Source of the DNA: Defluviimonas sp. SAOS-178_SWC
GTDB taxonomy: Bacteria > Pseudomonadota > Alphaproteobacteria > Rhodobacterales > Rhodobacteraceae
Direction of reading: 5' to 3'
DNA: 64,000 bases
Assembly (NCBI RefSeq): GCF_039830135.1
Contig: NZ_CP156081.1
Span: 2,838,001 to 2,902,000 of the forward strand
Shown: positions 45,343 through 55,273 of the stretch, in pieces
Numbering within the stretch: the first letter of the stretch is position 1
How the letters are laid out: every line of letters starts with the position of its first letter
Notes under the pieces: model-generated
What the model was told of the DNA's origin: nothing
Seen by the model: the letters and a program-made list of their open reading frames with translations, nothing else
The model's database searches: none
Program-made: the position numbers and the translations under genes

Positions 45343-45483
45343 GTCGGTCCTTCGTCTTGTCTCCGGGCCGAAGATGGCAGAGGGCGGGCGGCTTTGCCAC
45401 ACCCCGCGCCTCCCGATCTGCGATGACACGGCGTCACGGCACCGTGACCGGCCCGATCCTTCCCGCGTCCCGCAACCGGCGCG

Positions 45484-46914
45484 TCAGAGGCCCTTGGACC
45501 GGTAGCTCTTCGCCACCCGGTCGATCGCGACGATATAGGCGGCCATCCGCAGATCGGTCACGTCCTGGCGGCCGTTCCACATCTGGCTGATCGATTGGTA
45601 GGCGCCGCGCATCGTGTCGTCGAGACCGGAGCGCACCAGTTCCAGCTCGCCCGCGCCCTGAAGGTATTGCTGCTTGAAACCCGGCGAAAGCGTCCAGCCG
45701 AGTCCCTTGTCCGCAGACAGCCGTTCAAGCTCGTCGATCAGAAGCTGGTGGCGCGCCTCTTCCTGGCGACGCTGCATGCGGCCGAACCGAATATGGCTGA
45801 GGTTCTTGACCCATTCGAAATAGGACACCGTGACACCGCCCGCATTGGCGTAAAGATCCGGAATGATCACCGTGCCGCGCATCCGCAGGATCTCGTCCGC
45901 GCCGGCGGTGATCGGACCATTCGCGGCCTCGATGATCAGCGGCGCCTTGATGTTGCCGGCGTTGGACTGGTTGATCACGCCCTCCATCGCCGCCGGGATG
46001 AGGATGTCGCATTCCTCTTCGAGAAGCTTCGCGCCATCCTTGACGAAGGTCCCTTCCGGGCAGCCCTCGACGCCGCCCTTCTCGGCCAGCCAGTCGCGCA
46101 CCGCCTGCACGTTCAAGCCCTCGGCGTTGAAAAGCCCCCCGTCGCGTTCGATGATCCCGGTGACACGCAGACCGTCCTCGCCGCGAAGGAACAGGGCCGC
46201 ATGGTAGCCCACGTTGCCGAGGCCCTGGACGATCGCCCGCTTGCCGTCGAGGCTGCCCGTGAGCCCAGCCTTGGCCATGTCGTGAGGATGGCGGAAGAAT
46301 TCGCGCAAGGCATACTGGATGCCGCGCCCCGTGGCCTCGACCCGGCCGGAAATACCGCCGGCGTTCAGGGGCTTGCCGGTGACGCAGGCGGCGCCATTGA
46401 TGTCGGTCGTGTTCATCCGCTTGTACTGGTCGACGATCCAGGCCATCTCGCGCTCCCCCGTGCCCATGTCCGGGGCCGGCACGTTCTGGGCCGGGTTGAT
46501 GAGGTCACGCTTGATGAGCTCATAGGCGAAACGCCGGGTGATCAGTTCCATCTCGTGCTCGTCCCACTCGCGCGGGTCGATGCAGAGCCCGCCCTTCGAG
46601 CCGCCGAAGGGCGTTTCCACGAGCGCGCATTTGTAGGTCATGAGCGCGGCGAGCGCCTCCACCTCGTCCTGATTGACCGATGTCGCGAAACGGATGCCGC
46701 CCTTGACGGGTTCCATATGTTCGGAATGGACCGAGCGGTAGCCGGTAAAGGTATGAATCCCGCCCCGCAGCCGCACGCCGAAGCGGACGGTATAGGTCGA
46801 GTTGCAAACGCGGATCTTCTCCTCCAGCCCCGGCGACAGGTCCATCACCGCGACGGCGCGGTTGAACATGAGATCGACGGATTGTCGGAAACTGGGTTCG
46901 CCGTTGACAGCCAT
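45484..46914 (-). CDS. gdhA: Glu/Leu/Phe/Val dehydrogenase, probable NAD-dependent glutamate dehydrogenase
   Basis: This 476-residue dehydrogenase interconverts glutamate and 2-oxoglutarate plus ammonia. The catalytic lysines are in GGIRFATSVNQDEVEALAAL and VETPFGGSKGGLCIDP, and the Rossmann motif is VQGLGNVGYHAALF. AGGGAGG precedes ATG 46914; the upstream open frame is not coding. Gene name is by family; coenzyme preference is not certain. Confidence 0.87.
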   Translation of the reverse strand: MAVNGEPSFRQSVDLMFNRAVAVMDLSPGLEEKIRVCNSTYTVRFGVRLRGGIHTFTGYRSVHSEHMEPVKGGIRFATSVNQDEVEALAALMTYKCALVETPFGGSKGGLCIDPREWDEHEMELITRRFAYELIKRDLINPAQNVPAPDMGTGEREMAWIVDQYKRMNTTDINGAACVTGKPLNAGGISGRVEATGRGIQYALREFFRHPHDMAKAGLTGSLDGKRAIVQGLGNVGYHAALFLRGEDGLRVTGIIERDGGLFNAEGLNVQAVRDWLAEKGGVEGCPEGTFVKDGAKLLEEECDILIPAAMEGVINQSNAGNIKAPLIIEAANGPITAGADEILRMRGTVIIPDLYANAGGVTVSYFEWVKNLSHIRFGRMQRRQEEARHQLLIDELERLSADKGLGWTLSPGFKQQYLQGAGELELVRSGLDDTMRGAYQSISQMWNGRQDVTDLRMAAYIVAIDRVAKSYRSKGL

Positions 46915-47319
46915 TCGTTCCTCCCTGACCGGCTCCCGGCCGCTTCGGGCCATATCGCGCGCCGCCGCAAATCCATGCGTTCTTGCGAAGCTGGCGTGCA
47001 AGCTACTCAGCCTTGGTTACCAGAGCGCAAAGGAAACACAAGCTGCAAGCGGGTCATTTACGCAGCGGCACCTGCGGGGTCGGCCCGCGGCGCCGGAAAA
47101 GAATCGTTAAGGCAGATTGTCGCGAGATGAGACACGATCATCGACATCGGCGGTCACCGGAACCGATTGCCGGCCAATAACCGCCGACCTGCCGTGGTTG
47201 CCTCATTTTTGCCTCACCTGAGCCCCTAGTTTTGCCGCAAGTAACACCGAGAAGGAATGCCGTGCTCGGTGCGTTCCGAGGAATCCGCTGCGGATTCCGA
47301 CCTGGGGAAAGGGTTTGTG
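46915..47319. promoter_or_regulatory. 405-base control region between gdhA and the pilin cluster
   Basis: No gene is supported here. It should hold promoters for both divergent units. In the tadG leader there is a hairpin GGAATCC (47280-47286) / GGATTCC (47292-47298) with a 5-base loop, 22 bases before the start codon, and it could affect translation. T-rich patches around 47205-47235 (CATTTTTGCCTCA, AGTTTTGCCGCAAG) may contain the tad promoter. Confidence 0.4.
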
Positions 47320-49071
47320 ATGTCGATGATTGCCCCCGAAGTGATTTGTTCGGCTGCCGCCGTTAAACCCCCTGCGTTTTCCAGGGCCCTCGGCCGCTTC
47401 CGGCGCGAGGAAGACGGATCGCTGCTCATCTTCGGGCTTTTCGCCTTCGTCATGATGCTGTTGCTCGCAGGCGTCTCCCTCGACCTGATGCGGTTCGAGG
47501 AACGCCGCACCACGCTGCAAAACACGGTCGACCGCGCCTCGCTGGCGGCGGCCGACCTCAAGCAGACGCTCGATCCCAAGGATGTCGTCCGCGACTACTT
47601 CCAGAAAGCCGGCCTGACGCCGCCGGCGCCGGAGGACATCATCGTCACCCAGGGCACGCTGAGCGACTACCGCAAGGTCGAGATCAAGGTCTCCGAAGAG
47701 ATGCCGACCTGGTTCATGGCCCTTGTCGGCGTCAAGACGCTCTCGACGCCCGCGGCCTCGACCGCCGAGGAAAGCGTCGGCCAGATCGAGATCTCGCTGA
47801 TCCTCGACGTCTCCGGTTCGATGAACTCCAACAGCCGACTGACCAACCTCAAGCCGGCCGCGAAGAGCTTCGTCGACCAGATCTTCGACTCCGCAGAGAA
47901 CGACAAGGTGTCAATCTCGATCATCCCCTACGCGACGCAGGTTGCGATCAGCGACGACCTTGCGAGCTATTTCAACATGACCGTCGAACACTCCTACTCG
48001 AACTGCATCGAGTTCGAGGAAAGCAAAGGTGACTTCGACACGGCCGCGGTGTCGTTCGGAACCGACCCCGGCGACCGTATCTACCAGCGCAACGGCCATT
48101 TCGACCCGTTCTACAAGGCGAGTCCGCCGAACCTGACGAACTGCCCGGCCGAGGCCGACCGTGAGTTGCTGCCCTTCTCGGGCGACCGCAACCAGCTCAA
48201 GACGTTCATCGACGGCCTTTCCGCCGAGGGCAACACGTCCATCGACATCGGCATGAAATGGGGCGCGGCGCTTCTCGATCCCTCGATGCAGGGCGTGGTC
48301 GACGGGATGATCGCGTCGGGCGACCTTCCCGGCACCTTCTCCGAACGGCCTTATGCCTATACCGACGGCGATGTCCTGAAGATCATCGTCCTGATGACCG
48401 ACGGCGCGAACACGACGGAATACCGGCTGCGCAACAACACCACGTCCAATCCCTATTTCGACGAGGGTGTGAGCCTGCTGACGCGCAACCCGTACTACGA
48501 AACGAACGGTGTTTCCTCTGACGACTACACGCTGGAGCAGTATTCGCTCTGGGATGCGTCCAAGAACCAGTACTATATCTTCGCCCTCAACCAGTGGCGC
48601 GACAAGCCGTGGGGCGACAGCACCTATACGACGACTTCGTGCAACAAGTGGGGCACCTGCACCACGACGACCAAGAACGACGTTGGCTATTCCGGATCGC
48701 CCACCTCGATCCCGATGACCTGGCCGGACGTCTGGGCCCAGATGTCGATCTACTATTTCTCGGACAACATCATCTACAAGGCCTATGGAAGCTCGTCCCT
48801 CCGTAACCAGTGGCGCCCGTCCGCGACGTCGAACCCGAAGGCGAACACATACATCAACGACGACAAGGACGCTCTGACGCTCGACATCTGCGGCGCGGCC
48901 AAGAACCAGGGCGTGCGCATCTACACCATCGCGTTCGAGGCGCCGACCGAAGGGCAGCAGTTGCTGAACAATTGCCAGAATGCCGGCTACTACGCGGTGG
49001 AAGGCCTCGACATCAATGACGCGTTCGCGGGCATCGTGAACTCGATCAACAAGCTGAGGCTGACGCACTGA
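47320..49071 (+). CDS. tadG: TadG-like pilus assembly protein with von Willebrand A domain
   Basis: This 583-residue protein has a TadE/G-type N-terminal membrane helix (IFGLFAFVMMLLLAGVSLDL at about residue 46) and a large vWA domain beginning ISLILDVSGSMNSN with the MIDAS DxSxS motif, followed by IIVLMTDGANT and a C-terminal VRIYTIAFEAP. It would be anchored in the inner membrane with the vWA outside, in Flp/tad pilus assembly. ATG 47320 is chosen after GAAAGGG. It is followed by two small TadE-like proteins but no secretion ATPase. Confidence 0.85.
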   Translation: MSMIAPEVICSAAAVKPPAFSRALGRFRREEDGSLLIFGLFAFVMMLLLAGVSLDLMRFEERRTTLQNTVDRASLAAADLKQTLDPKDVVRDYFQKAGLTPPAPEDIIVTQGTLSDYRKVEIKVSEEMPTWFMALVGVKTLSTPAASTAEESVGQIEISLILDVSGSMNSNSRLTNLKPAAKSFVDQIFDSAENDKVSISIIPYATQVAISDDLASYFNMTVEHSYSNCIEFEESKGDFDTAAVSFGTDPGDRIYQRNGHFDPFYKASPPNLTNCPAEADRELLPFSGDRNQLKTFIDGLSAEGNTSIDIGMKWGAALLDPSMQGVVDGMIASGDLPGTFSERPYAYTDGDVLKIIVLMTDGANTTEYRLRNNTTSNPYFDEGVSLLTRNPYYETNGVSSDDYTLEQYSLWDASKNQYYIFALNQWRDKPWGDSTYTTTSCNKWGTCTTTTKNDVGYSGSPTSIPMTWPDVWAQMSIYYFSDNIIYKAYGSSSLRNQWRPSATSNPKANTYINDDKDALTLDICGAAKNQGVRIYTIAFEAPTEGQQLLNNCQNAGYYAVEGLDINDAFAGIVNSINKLRLTH

Positions 49072-49625
49072 TGGGCAACTTCATTTCCGCCATGCGCGCC
49101 TGGCTCGGAAGCAAGGCCAGCGAAGAGGACGGGACCGCGACGATCCCCTTCATCATCTTCCTGCCCTTCTTCATGCTCCTCGTCATGTCCGCGTTGGAAA
49201 TGGGCACGGTCATGCTGCGCCATGTCATGCTCGAACGGGCGCTCGACATCTCGGTGCGGGATCTCCGGCTCGGAAACTGGAACAATCCGACGCACGAGGA
49301 TTTCAAGCGCGTCGTCTGCAACCGCGCCGGGGTCATTCCGGACTGCATGAACGTTCTTCTGGTCGAACTGCGCCCGGTCAGCACCTCGACCTGGGAGCCG
49401 CTGTCCGCCGGTCCGATCTGCGTCGACCGGGCCGAGCCGATCAAGCCGGTGACGACCTTCGATGCCGGCGCCGGGGACGAGATGATGCTGATCCGCGCCT
49501 GCGCGAAATTCGACCCGCTCTTCCCGACCTCGGGGCTCGGGTTCCAGTTGCCGAAGGACAATACCGGGGCCTACGCGCTGATTTCGGCGACCGCCTTCGT
49601 GAACGAACCGGAAATTGGAGGCTGA
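49071..49625 (+). CDS. tadE: TadE-family minor pseudopilin
   Basis: This 184-residue protein has the TadE signature: a short N-terminus, then EEDGTATIPFIIFLPFFMLL and MSALEMGTVMLRHVMLERAL, the processed hydrophobic helix with conserved glutamate. The rest is periplasmic with paired cysteines (CNRAGVIPDC). It starts on the last base of the tadG stop and is followed by another similar gene. Confidence 0.85.
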   Translation: MGNFISAMRAWLGSKASEEDGTATIPFIIFLPFFMLLVMSALEMGTVMLRHVMLERALDISVRDLRLGNWNNPTHEDFKRVVCNRAGVIPDCMNVLLVELRPVSTSTWEPLSAGPICVDRAEPIKPVTTFDAGAGDEMMLIRACAKFDPLFPTSGLGFQLPKDNTGAYALISATAFVNEPEIGG

Positions 49626-49626
49626 G

Positions 49627-50286
49627 ATGTCGCTCTATTCGCGCCTGAAACTCCGGACCCGCCGCCTTGCGGACGATACAAGCGGTTCGATGCCGGTCGA
49701 GGGGCTCCTGGCGAGTACCTTCCTGATCTGGTGGTACATCGCCTCGTTCCAGTTCTTCGACGCCTACCGGCAGAAGAACATCAACCTCAAGGCGGCCTAC
49801 ACGATCGCCGACATGATTTCTCGCGTGCAGCCCGACCAGGCGATCGACTCCGACTATATCGAGGGGTTGAACACGCTCTTCGACTACCTGACCTTCTCGC
49901 GCAAACCGACCTGGGTGCGGGTGTCGAGCGTGATCTGGGACGATACCGCCGACCGCTACGAGATCGCCTGGTCCTATGCGACCGGCTCGACCGGCGGCCA
50001 GACCGACGACTCGATCCAGGCCGACAAGAACCGCATCCCGATCATGCCGGCAGGCGACTCAGTGATCCTCGTCGAAACCAACATGGCCTACGAGCCGATC
50101 TTCAACATCGGCCTCAAGGCACAGTGGTACACGACCTTCATCACCACCCGTCCGCGTTTCACGTCCTGCGTGAAATACGACCTCAAGGACGGGGTGACAC
50201 TGCCGGCCTGCATCTACGACAGCGATGTCGACATGACCGACAATGTCAGCGACGACAACACGACTGACCCGTCGATTGGCCTCTGA
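49627..50286 (+). CDS. TadF-like pilus assembly protein
   Basis: This 219-residue protein has a TadE-like N-terminal part: SGSMPVEGLLASTFLIWWYI with helix and conserved glutamate, then a periplasmic domain. It follows the TadE gene by one base with GGAG before the ATG. It is most likely a second pseudopilin (TadF or Rhodobacterales-specific). The DUF-level family is not certain. Confidence 0.75.
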   Translation: MSLYSRLKLRTRRLADDTSGSMPVEGLLASTFLIWWYIASFQFFDAYRQKNINLKAAYTIADMISRVQPDQAIDSDYIEGLNTLFDYLTFSRKPTWVRVSSVIWDDTADRYEIAWSYATGSTGGQTDDSIQADKNRIPIMPAGDSVILVETNMAYEPIFNIGLKAQWYTTFITTRPRFTSCVKYDLKDGVTLPACIYDSDVDMTDNVSDDNTTDPSIGL

Positions 50287-50289
50287 GGC

Positions 50290-50775
50290 CTAGCGGTCGC
50301 GCCGTGCGACCGACGCGGCGATCAGATCGGCCATCGCCCGCCCCTCGGCGCCTGAGATGACGCCGCCGACGCCGACTCGGCGGCCCATCCGCCACCAGAG
50401 GCCCGGCGCCCACGCACCGGGTCTTTTGTCCTTGAGATGCAGAACGAAGCCGTTCGACGGCTTGAACGCGAAGGCTCCGCGCTCCACCTTGCGGATCTCG
50501 TCCAGGGTCGCGACCACGCGCCCGTCGGAATCCGACAGCGCCTCGGTGGTCAGCACCAGCCCCCGCCCCGCCGCCGCATGGAGTCTGATGCAAAGAACGA
50601 GCGCCACGGCGCCGAGCGCGATCAGCATGGCCTGAAGCGGCAGCGATGCCGGCGGGCGGAGGAAGGCCAGAAGCTCCAGCAACACGCCAAGGCCGCCGAG
50701 AACCGATGTCGCGAACACTCTCCTTGCCGGTGAGGGTGTGATCCGCGCCAGAATTTCCGTGGTCGCATCGTTCAT
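50290..50775 (-). CDS. Conserved hypothetical membrane protein
   Basis: This 161-residue protein has two hydrophobic helices in its first half (VLGGLGVLLELLAFLRPP and LQAMLIALGAVALVLCIRL) and a PH-like cytosolic second half with TLDEIRKVERGAFAFKPSNG and LHLKDKRPGAWAPGLWWRMG. I recognise the type as a conserved Rhodobacterales protein but know no function. It converges with the pilin cluster at 3 bases. Confidence 0.7.
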   Translation of the reverse strand: MNDATTEILARITPSPARRVFATSVLGGLGVLLELLAFLRPPASLPLQAMLIALGAVALVLCIRLHAAAGRGLVLTTEALSDSDGRVVATLDEIRKVERGAFAFKPSNGFVLHLKDKRPGAWAPGLWWRMGRRVGVGGVISGAEGRAMADLIAASVARRDR

Positions 50776-50917
50776 GGCACCCTACCCTCCGAATTTCCGG
50801 ACCGTCGGCCGCTTTGTGCGCCCGGACACAAGAGATGTGCCCCCGATCCTGTGCCCGCCCCCTGCTCCCGGAACGGTTTTCGCCCTATATTACGCGGAGC
50901 GAACAGGAGAAACCCAA

Positions 50918-51829
50918 ATGTCCATCCGCCCGGTCCTCGAATCCCGCCGCGCCATGCCGACCATGGAAGGCGCCGGCGTCAAGCTTCATCGCGCCTTCGG
51001 ATTTCATGATCCCTCGGAACTCGACCCCTTCCTTCTCTTCGACGATTTCCGCAACGAACGGCCGGAGGATTTCCATCGCGGCTTCCCCTGGCATCCGCAC
51101 CGGGGCATCGAGACGATCACCTATGTCCTCGCCGGGACGGTCGAACATGGCGACAGCCTCGGCAATTCCGGCCGGCTCGGCGCGGGCGACGTGCAGTGGA
51201 TGACCGCGGGATCGGGGATCATGCATCAGGAAATGCCGCTCGGGAACGCCAAAGGGCAGATGCACGGCTTCCAGCTCTGGGCCAACCTGCCCTCGCGTCT
51301 CAAGATGACCGCGCCGCGCTATCAGGACGTGAAGTCGGCCGAGATTCCCGAGGTGATCGACGATGATGGCACACGAGTGAAGGTCGTCGTGGGCTCCTTC
51401 TGGGGCCGCACCGGGCCGGTGGACGGCATCGCCGCCGATCCGCAATACCTCGACATCTTCGTGCCAGCTGGCGTCCTGAAGACGTTCAAGGTCGACACGT
51501 ACCGCCGCGCCTTCGCCTATGTCTTCGAAGGCTCGGGCCGCTTTGCCGACGCGTCGCGGCCCGAAGGCGTGCTTCTGGAAAAGGAGGTCATGGGCGAGGA
51601 GGTCAACATCCGCGACATATCCGGCAACCGCACGTTGATCCGCTTCGGCACCGGCGACGAGGTGACGGTGCAGGCCGGCGATCAGGGCATCCGGTTCCTT
51701 CTGATTTCCGGCGCACCGATCGAGGAGCCGGTGGCCTGGCACGGGCCGATCGTGATGAACACAAAGGCCGAGATCCAGCAGGCGATGGCGGATCTGCGCA
51801 ACGGCAATTTCATCCGACCCGCGCACTGA
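50918..51829 (+). CDS. Pirin-family bicupin protein
   Basis: This 303-residue cupin has the N-terminal pirin motif PFLLFDDFRNER and GFPWHPHRGIETITYVLAGT with the iron ligands (His, His, His), then DVQWMTAGSGIMHQEMPL supplying the glutamate. Some pirins are quercetinases, others redox-sensing regulators. AGGAGA lies before ATG 50918. The role here is unknown. Confidence 0.9.
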   Translation: MSIRPVLESRRAMPTMEGAGVKLHRAFGFHDPSELDPFLLFDDFRNERPEDFHRGFPWHPHRGIETITYVLAGTVEHGDSLGNSGRLGAGDVQWMTAGSGIMHQEMPLGNAKGQMHGFQLWANLPSRLKMTAPRYQDVKSAEIPEVIDDDGTRVKVVVGSFWGRTGPVDGIAADPQYLDIFVPAGVLKTFKVDTYRRAFAYVFEGSGRFADASRPEGVLLEKEVMGEEVNIRDISGNRTLIRFGTGDEVTVQAGDQGIRFLLISGAPIEEPVAWHGPIVMNTKAEIQQAMADLRNGNFIRPAH

Positions 51830-51838
51830 TCGTCACGC

Positions 51839-51886
51839 CCGGGGGCGCTGCCCCCGGGCCCCCGGAGTATTTGGGAACAGAAGAAA
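51839..51886 (+). terminator. GC hairpin plus recurring GGAGTATTTGGGAACAGAAG motif
   Basis: CCGGGGGC (51839-51846) / GCCCCCGG (51850-51857) with a GCT loop is followed by CCCCCGGAGTATTTGGGAAC and AGAAGAAAG. It is 10 bases past the pirin stop and faces the tetR gene. The same motif occurs at 12260 with nearly identical bases. Confidence 0.7.
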
Positions 51887-51892
51887 GGGCGG

Positions 51893-52480
51893 TCAGGCGG
51901 CGACGGCCTTGCGCACCATGTCCCAGTAGATGTCGCCGACCTTCTGGCGCGACAGTCGCCCGCCCTCGCGGTACCAGGTGTTGACGCCGGTCAGCATCGC
52001 GATGATCGCGAGCGCGGCAATCTTTGTGTCGGGCGCGGCGAAGACGCCCGCCGCCTGCCCCTCGCGCAGGATCGTTTCCAGCCGCGTCTCGTAATCGCGC
52101 CGAAGCGCCTCAATCGCGGCGAAATTCCCGGACCCGAGGTTGCGCAACTCCATGTAGGACAGGAACACGGCATCGGGGCGTTCGAGGTTGAACCGGATGT
52201 GGAATCGCACGAATCCCTCGAGCCGCGCCACGGGCCCCTCGCCTTTCGGCTCCGCCTCCCAGGCCTCGATGAGATCGTCCATATGCGCCTTCAGGAGGTC
52301 GAAGAGCAGCGTCTCCTTGTCGGGGGTGTAAAGATAGAGCGCGCCGGCCTGCACACCCACCTCCGCCGCGATCTGGCGCATCGAGACAGCGGCGAATCCA
52401 TGCCGCGCGAAGAGCTTGAGCGCGGCATCACGGATGCGCGGGCCAGTGATTTCGGAATGCGAGCCGGTTTTGCGTGCCAT
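51893..52480 (-). CDS. TetR-family transcriptional regulator
   Basis: This 195-residue regulator has the TetR DNA-binding domain (RDAALKLFARHGFAAVSMRQ, IAAEVGVQAGALYLYTPDKE, about residues 15-60) and a helical ligand domain. The pattern resembles regulators of fatty-acid or acyl-CoA genes, but the effector is not known. It is divergent from a small lipoprotein gene. Confidence 0.88.
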   Translation of the reverse strand: MARKTGSHSEITGPRIRDAALKLFARHGFAAVSMRQIAAEVGVQAGALYLYTPDKETLLFDLLKAHMDDLIEAWEAEPKGEGPVARLEGFVRFHIRFNLERPDAVFLSYMELRNLGSGNFAAIEALRRDYETRLETILREGQAAGVFAAPDTKIAALAIIAMLTGVNTWYREGGRLSRQKVGDIYWDMVRKAVAA

Positions 52481-52582
52481 TCCGCCAGATTATCTGAACA
52501 CACGTTCAATACAATCCCCGTGCCGCTTGCGGAGAAAGGCTGCGAAAGACTAAATTCGGCGCGTCCGTCCGAAAGAACCGCA

Positions 52583-52834
52583 ATGCGCGTTGCCCGCCTG
52601 ATCGCCGTCCTTCTGCTGCCGCCGCTCGGCGGCTGCGCGACGTTTCCGGCCCTTGATACCGCACCGCAACCCGGTGCGAGCCAGGCGGCCTATCCGGACC
52701 TCCTGCCGCTTGACGTCTTCATCGCCCGGGTCCCGCCGCCCCCCGAGACCGATCCGGCGGCCGAACTCGCGGCCCGCGCGGCGGCCCTGAAAGCCCGCGC
52801 GGCCGCCTTGCGGGCGGCGGACCTGTCGGGCTGA
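52583..52834 (+). CDS. Small lipoprotein, function unknown
   Basis: This 83-residue protein starts MRVARLIAVLLLPPLGGCAT with a lipobox (PLGGC, lipidated Cys18). A proline-rich segment and an alanine-rich predicted helix (AAELAARAAALKARAAALRA) follow. The end resembles short Rhodobacterales lipoproteins found before hom. ATG 52583 has only a weak ribosome site (AAAGAA). Confidence 0.65.
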   Translation: MRVARLIAVLLLPPLGGCATFPALDTAPQPGASQAAYPDLLPLDVFIARVPPPPETDPAAELAARAAALKARAAALRAADLSG

Positions 52835-52910
52835 CGCGGCCGCATCACGCGCCTGGACCATTTCAGCCCGAGCGCGTTGCAAGCCTGCGAATGTCAGGCT
52901 ACATGCGTCT

Positions 52911-52924
52911 GGCCCGTTCGGGCC
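52911..52924 (+). other. Short hairpin in the hom leader
   Basis: GGCCC-GTTC-GGGCC forms a 5-bp stem 25 bases upstream of the hom start. It could end transcription from the lipoprotein gene or tune hom expression; no matching riboswitch fold is seen. Confidence 0.35.
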
Positions 52925-52948
52925 GATGATCCAACCACGGAGTTTCCC

Positions 52949-54235
52949 ATGACCCAGCCCCTGCGTCTCGGCATTGCCGGTCTCGGCACGGTCGGCATCG
53001 GCACCGTGAAGATCATCCAGCGCCATGCCGGTCTGCTCGCGGCCCGCACGGGGCGTGACATCGCGATCAGCGCCGTCTCGGCCCGCAGCCGCAGCAAGAA
53101 CCGCGATGCCGACCTGTCGGCATATGGGTGGGAAGACGATCCAGTAGCGCTCGCCACTCGCGAGGATATCGACGTCTTCGTCGAGTTGATGGGTGGCTCT
53201 GATGGCCCGGCGCTCGCCGCGACGCGGGCCGCGATCGCCGCCGGCAAGGACGTCGTGACGGCGAACAAGGCCATGCTCGCCCATCACGGACAGACGCTCG
53301 CAGAGGCCGCCGAGGCGAAGGGGCATGTGATCCGGTTCGAGGCCGCCGTCGCGGGCGGTATCCCGGTGGTGAAGGCGCTGACCGAAGGGCTGGCGGGGAA
53401 CGAGATCCGCCGCGTCATGGGCGTGATGAACGGCACCTGCAACTATATCCTGACCCGGATGGAAAGCGCCGGTCTGCCCTATGCCGAGATCTTCGAAGAA
53501 GCGCGCCAGCTCGGCTATCTGGAGGCTGATCCCAACCTCGACGTGGGCGGGATCGACGCCGGTCACAAGCTCAGCCTGCTGGCCTCCATCGCCTTCGGCA
53601 CCAAGGTCTCTTTCGACGCGGTGGAGCTGGAAGGCATTGGCCGGATTTCCATCGACGACATCCGCCGCGCGGGCGACATGGGCTACCGGATCAAGCTGCT
53701 CGGTGTCGCACAGATGACCGGCCGCGGGCTCGAACAGCGGATGTCGCCCTGCCTCGTTCCCGCCGACAGCCCCCTCGGGCAGTTGCAGGGCGGAACCAAC
53801 ATGGTCGTCCTTGAAGGCGACAGCGTCGGCCAGATCGTGCTGCGGGGCGCCGGTGCCGGCGAGGGGCCGACGGCTTCGGCCGTGATGGCCGACGTCATCG
53901 AGATCGCCCGCGGCTGCAGGATCTCGACCTTCGGACAGCCGGCCGCCTCGCTCTCGGACGCGGTCGCTGCGAAGGCGGCGGCGCCGGCGCCCTACTACCT
54001 TCGCATGGAACTCTCGGACAAGCCCGGCGCGCTCGCCAAGGTGGCGACGATCCTCGGCGACGAAGGCATTTCCATCGACCGGATGCGGCAATACGGCCAT
54101 GCCGATACGTCGGCTCCGGTGCTGATCGTTACCCACAAGGCGACCCGCGATGCGATCGACCATGCGATGAAGCGGCTTCCCGCGACCGGCGTGGTGGTGG
54201 GCGACGCGGTGGCGATCCGCATCGAAACCGTCTGA
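52949..54235 (+). CDS. hom: Homoserine dehydrogenase
   Basis: This 428-residue enzyme reduces aspartate semialdehyde to homoserine for threonine, methionine and isoleucine synthesis. It shows the NAD(P) motif GIAGLGTVGIGTVKII, VTANKAMLAHHG, VAGGIPVVKALTEGLAG and the catalytic region GIDAGHKLSLLASIAFGTKV. A C-terminal ACT domain (about 350-425) provides threonine feedback control. GGAG precedes ATG 52949. Confidence 0.95.
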   Translation: MTQPLRLGIAGLGTVGIGTVKIIQRHAGLLAARTGRDIAISAVSARSRSKNRDADLSAYGWEDDPVALATREDIDVFVELMGGSDGPALAATRAAIAAGKDVVTANKAMLAHHGQTLAEAAEAKGHVIRFEAAVAGGIPVVKALTEGLAGNEIRRVMGVMNGTCNYILTRMESAGLPYAEIFEEARQLGYLEADPNLDVGGIDAGHKLSLLASIAFGTKVSFDAVELEGIGRISIDDIRRAGDMGYRIKLLGVAQMTGRGLEQRMSPCLVPADSPLGQLQGGTNMVVLEGDSVGQIVLRGAGAGEGPTASAVMADVIEIARGCRISTFGQPAASLSDAVAAKAAAPAPYYLRMELSDKPGALAKVATILGDEGISIDRMRQYGHADTSAPVLIVTHKATRDAIDHAMKRLPATGVVVGDAVAIRIETV

Positions 54236-54311
54236 CCTCGGCGCCGGGGCCTTGCCCCGCGCCCCCGCGACCGGCTAGATGCTCCTGACCGAAGACCATC
54301 AGGAAGAGACC

Positions 54312-55273
54312 ATGGCCGACGCCCAGGAATTCCACGACCGCATGCTTTCGCTGGGCCTCGCCCGCGTCTCCGAAGCCGCCGCCCACGCCTCGGCCCGCCT
54401 CATCGGGCGCGGCGACGAGAAGGCCGCCGACCAGGCCGCCGTGAACGCGATGCGCGACCAGCTCAACCTTCTCGACATCAAGGGCACCGTCGTCATCGGC
54501 GAGGGCGAGCGCGACGAGGCGCCGATGCTCTTCATCGGCGAGGAGGTCGGCACCGGCAACGGGCCGGAAGTGGACATCGCGCTCGACCCGCTCGAAGGCA
54601 CGACGCTGACGGCCAAGGACATGCCGAACGCGTTGACCGTCATCGCGATGGCGCCGCGCGGTACGCTCCTGCACGCCCCCGACGTCTACATGGACAAACT
54701 CGCCATCGGTCCCGGCCTGCCGAAGAACGCCGTCTCGCTCGACATGAGCCCGACCGAGCGCGTCGTCGAACTCGCCAAGGCCAAGAAATGCAAGCCGACG
54801 GATATCACCGTCTGTATCCTCGAACGCCCCCGGCACGAGGACATGATCACCGAGGTCCGGGCGACCGGCGCGGCGATCCGGCTGATCACCGACGGCGACG
54901 TTGCGGGCGTCATCCATTGCGCCGAAAGCGAGATCACCGGGATCGACATGTACATGGGATCGGGCGGCGCGCCGGAGGGTGTGCTCGCGGCTTCCGCTCT
55001 CAAGTGCATGGGCGGCCAGATGTGGGGCCGGCTTCTCTTCCGCAACGACGACGAACGCGGCCGCGCGGCGAAAGCCGGGATCACCGATCTGAACCGGGTC
55101 TATACCCGCGACGAGATGGTCACGCGCGACGTCATCTTCGCGGCGACCGGCGTCACCAACGGCTCCATCGTCCGCGGCGTCCGGCGCGAGCCGAATTTCA
55201 TCGAGACCGAGACGATCCTGATGCGGTCGAAAACCGGCTCGGTCCGGCGGATGATCTACCGCAACCCGATTAA

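Noticed and set aside
45595..47130. 511-codon plus-strand frame opposite glutamate dehydrogenase
   Set aside because: It is antisense to a full-length, motif-complete gdhA and has no protein-like features.
52835..52948. SAM-type riboswitch before homoserine dehydrogenase
   Set aside because: Only a short GGCCC/GGGCC hairpin is present; the conserved pseudoknot blocks of SAM-II or SAM/SAH riboswitches are not visible.
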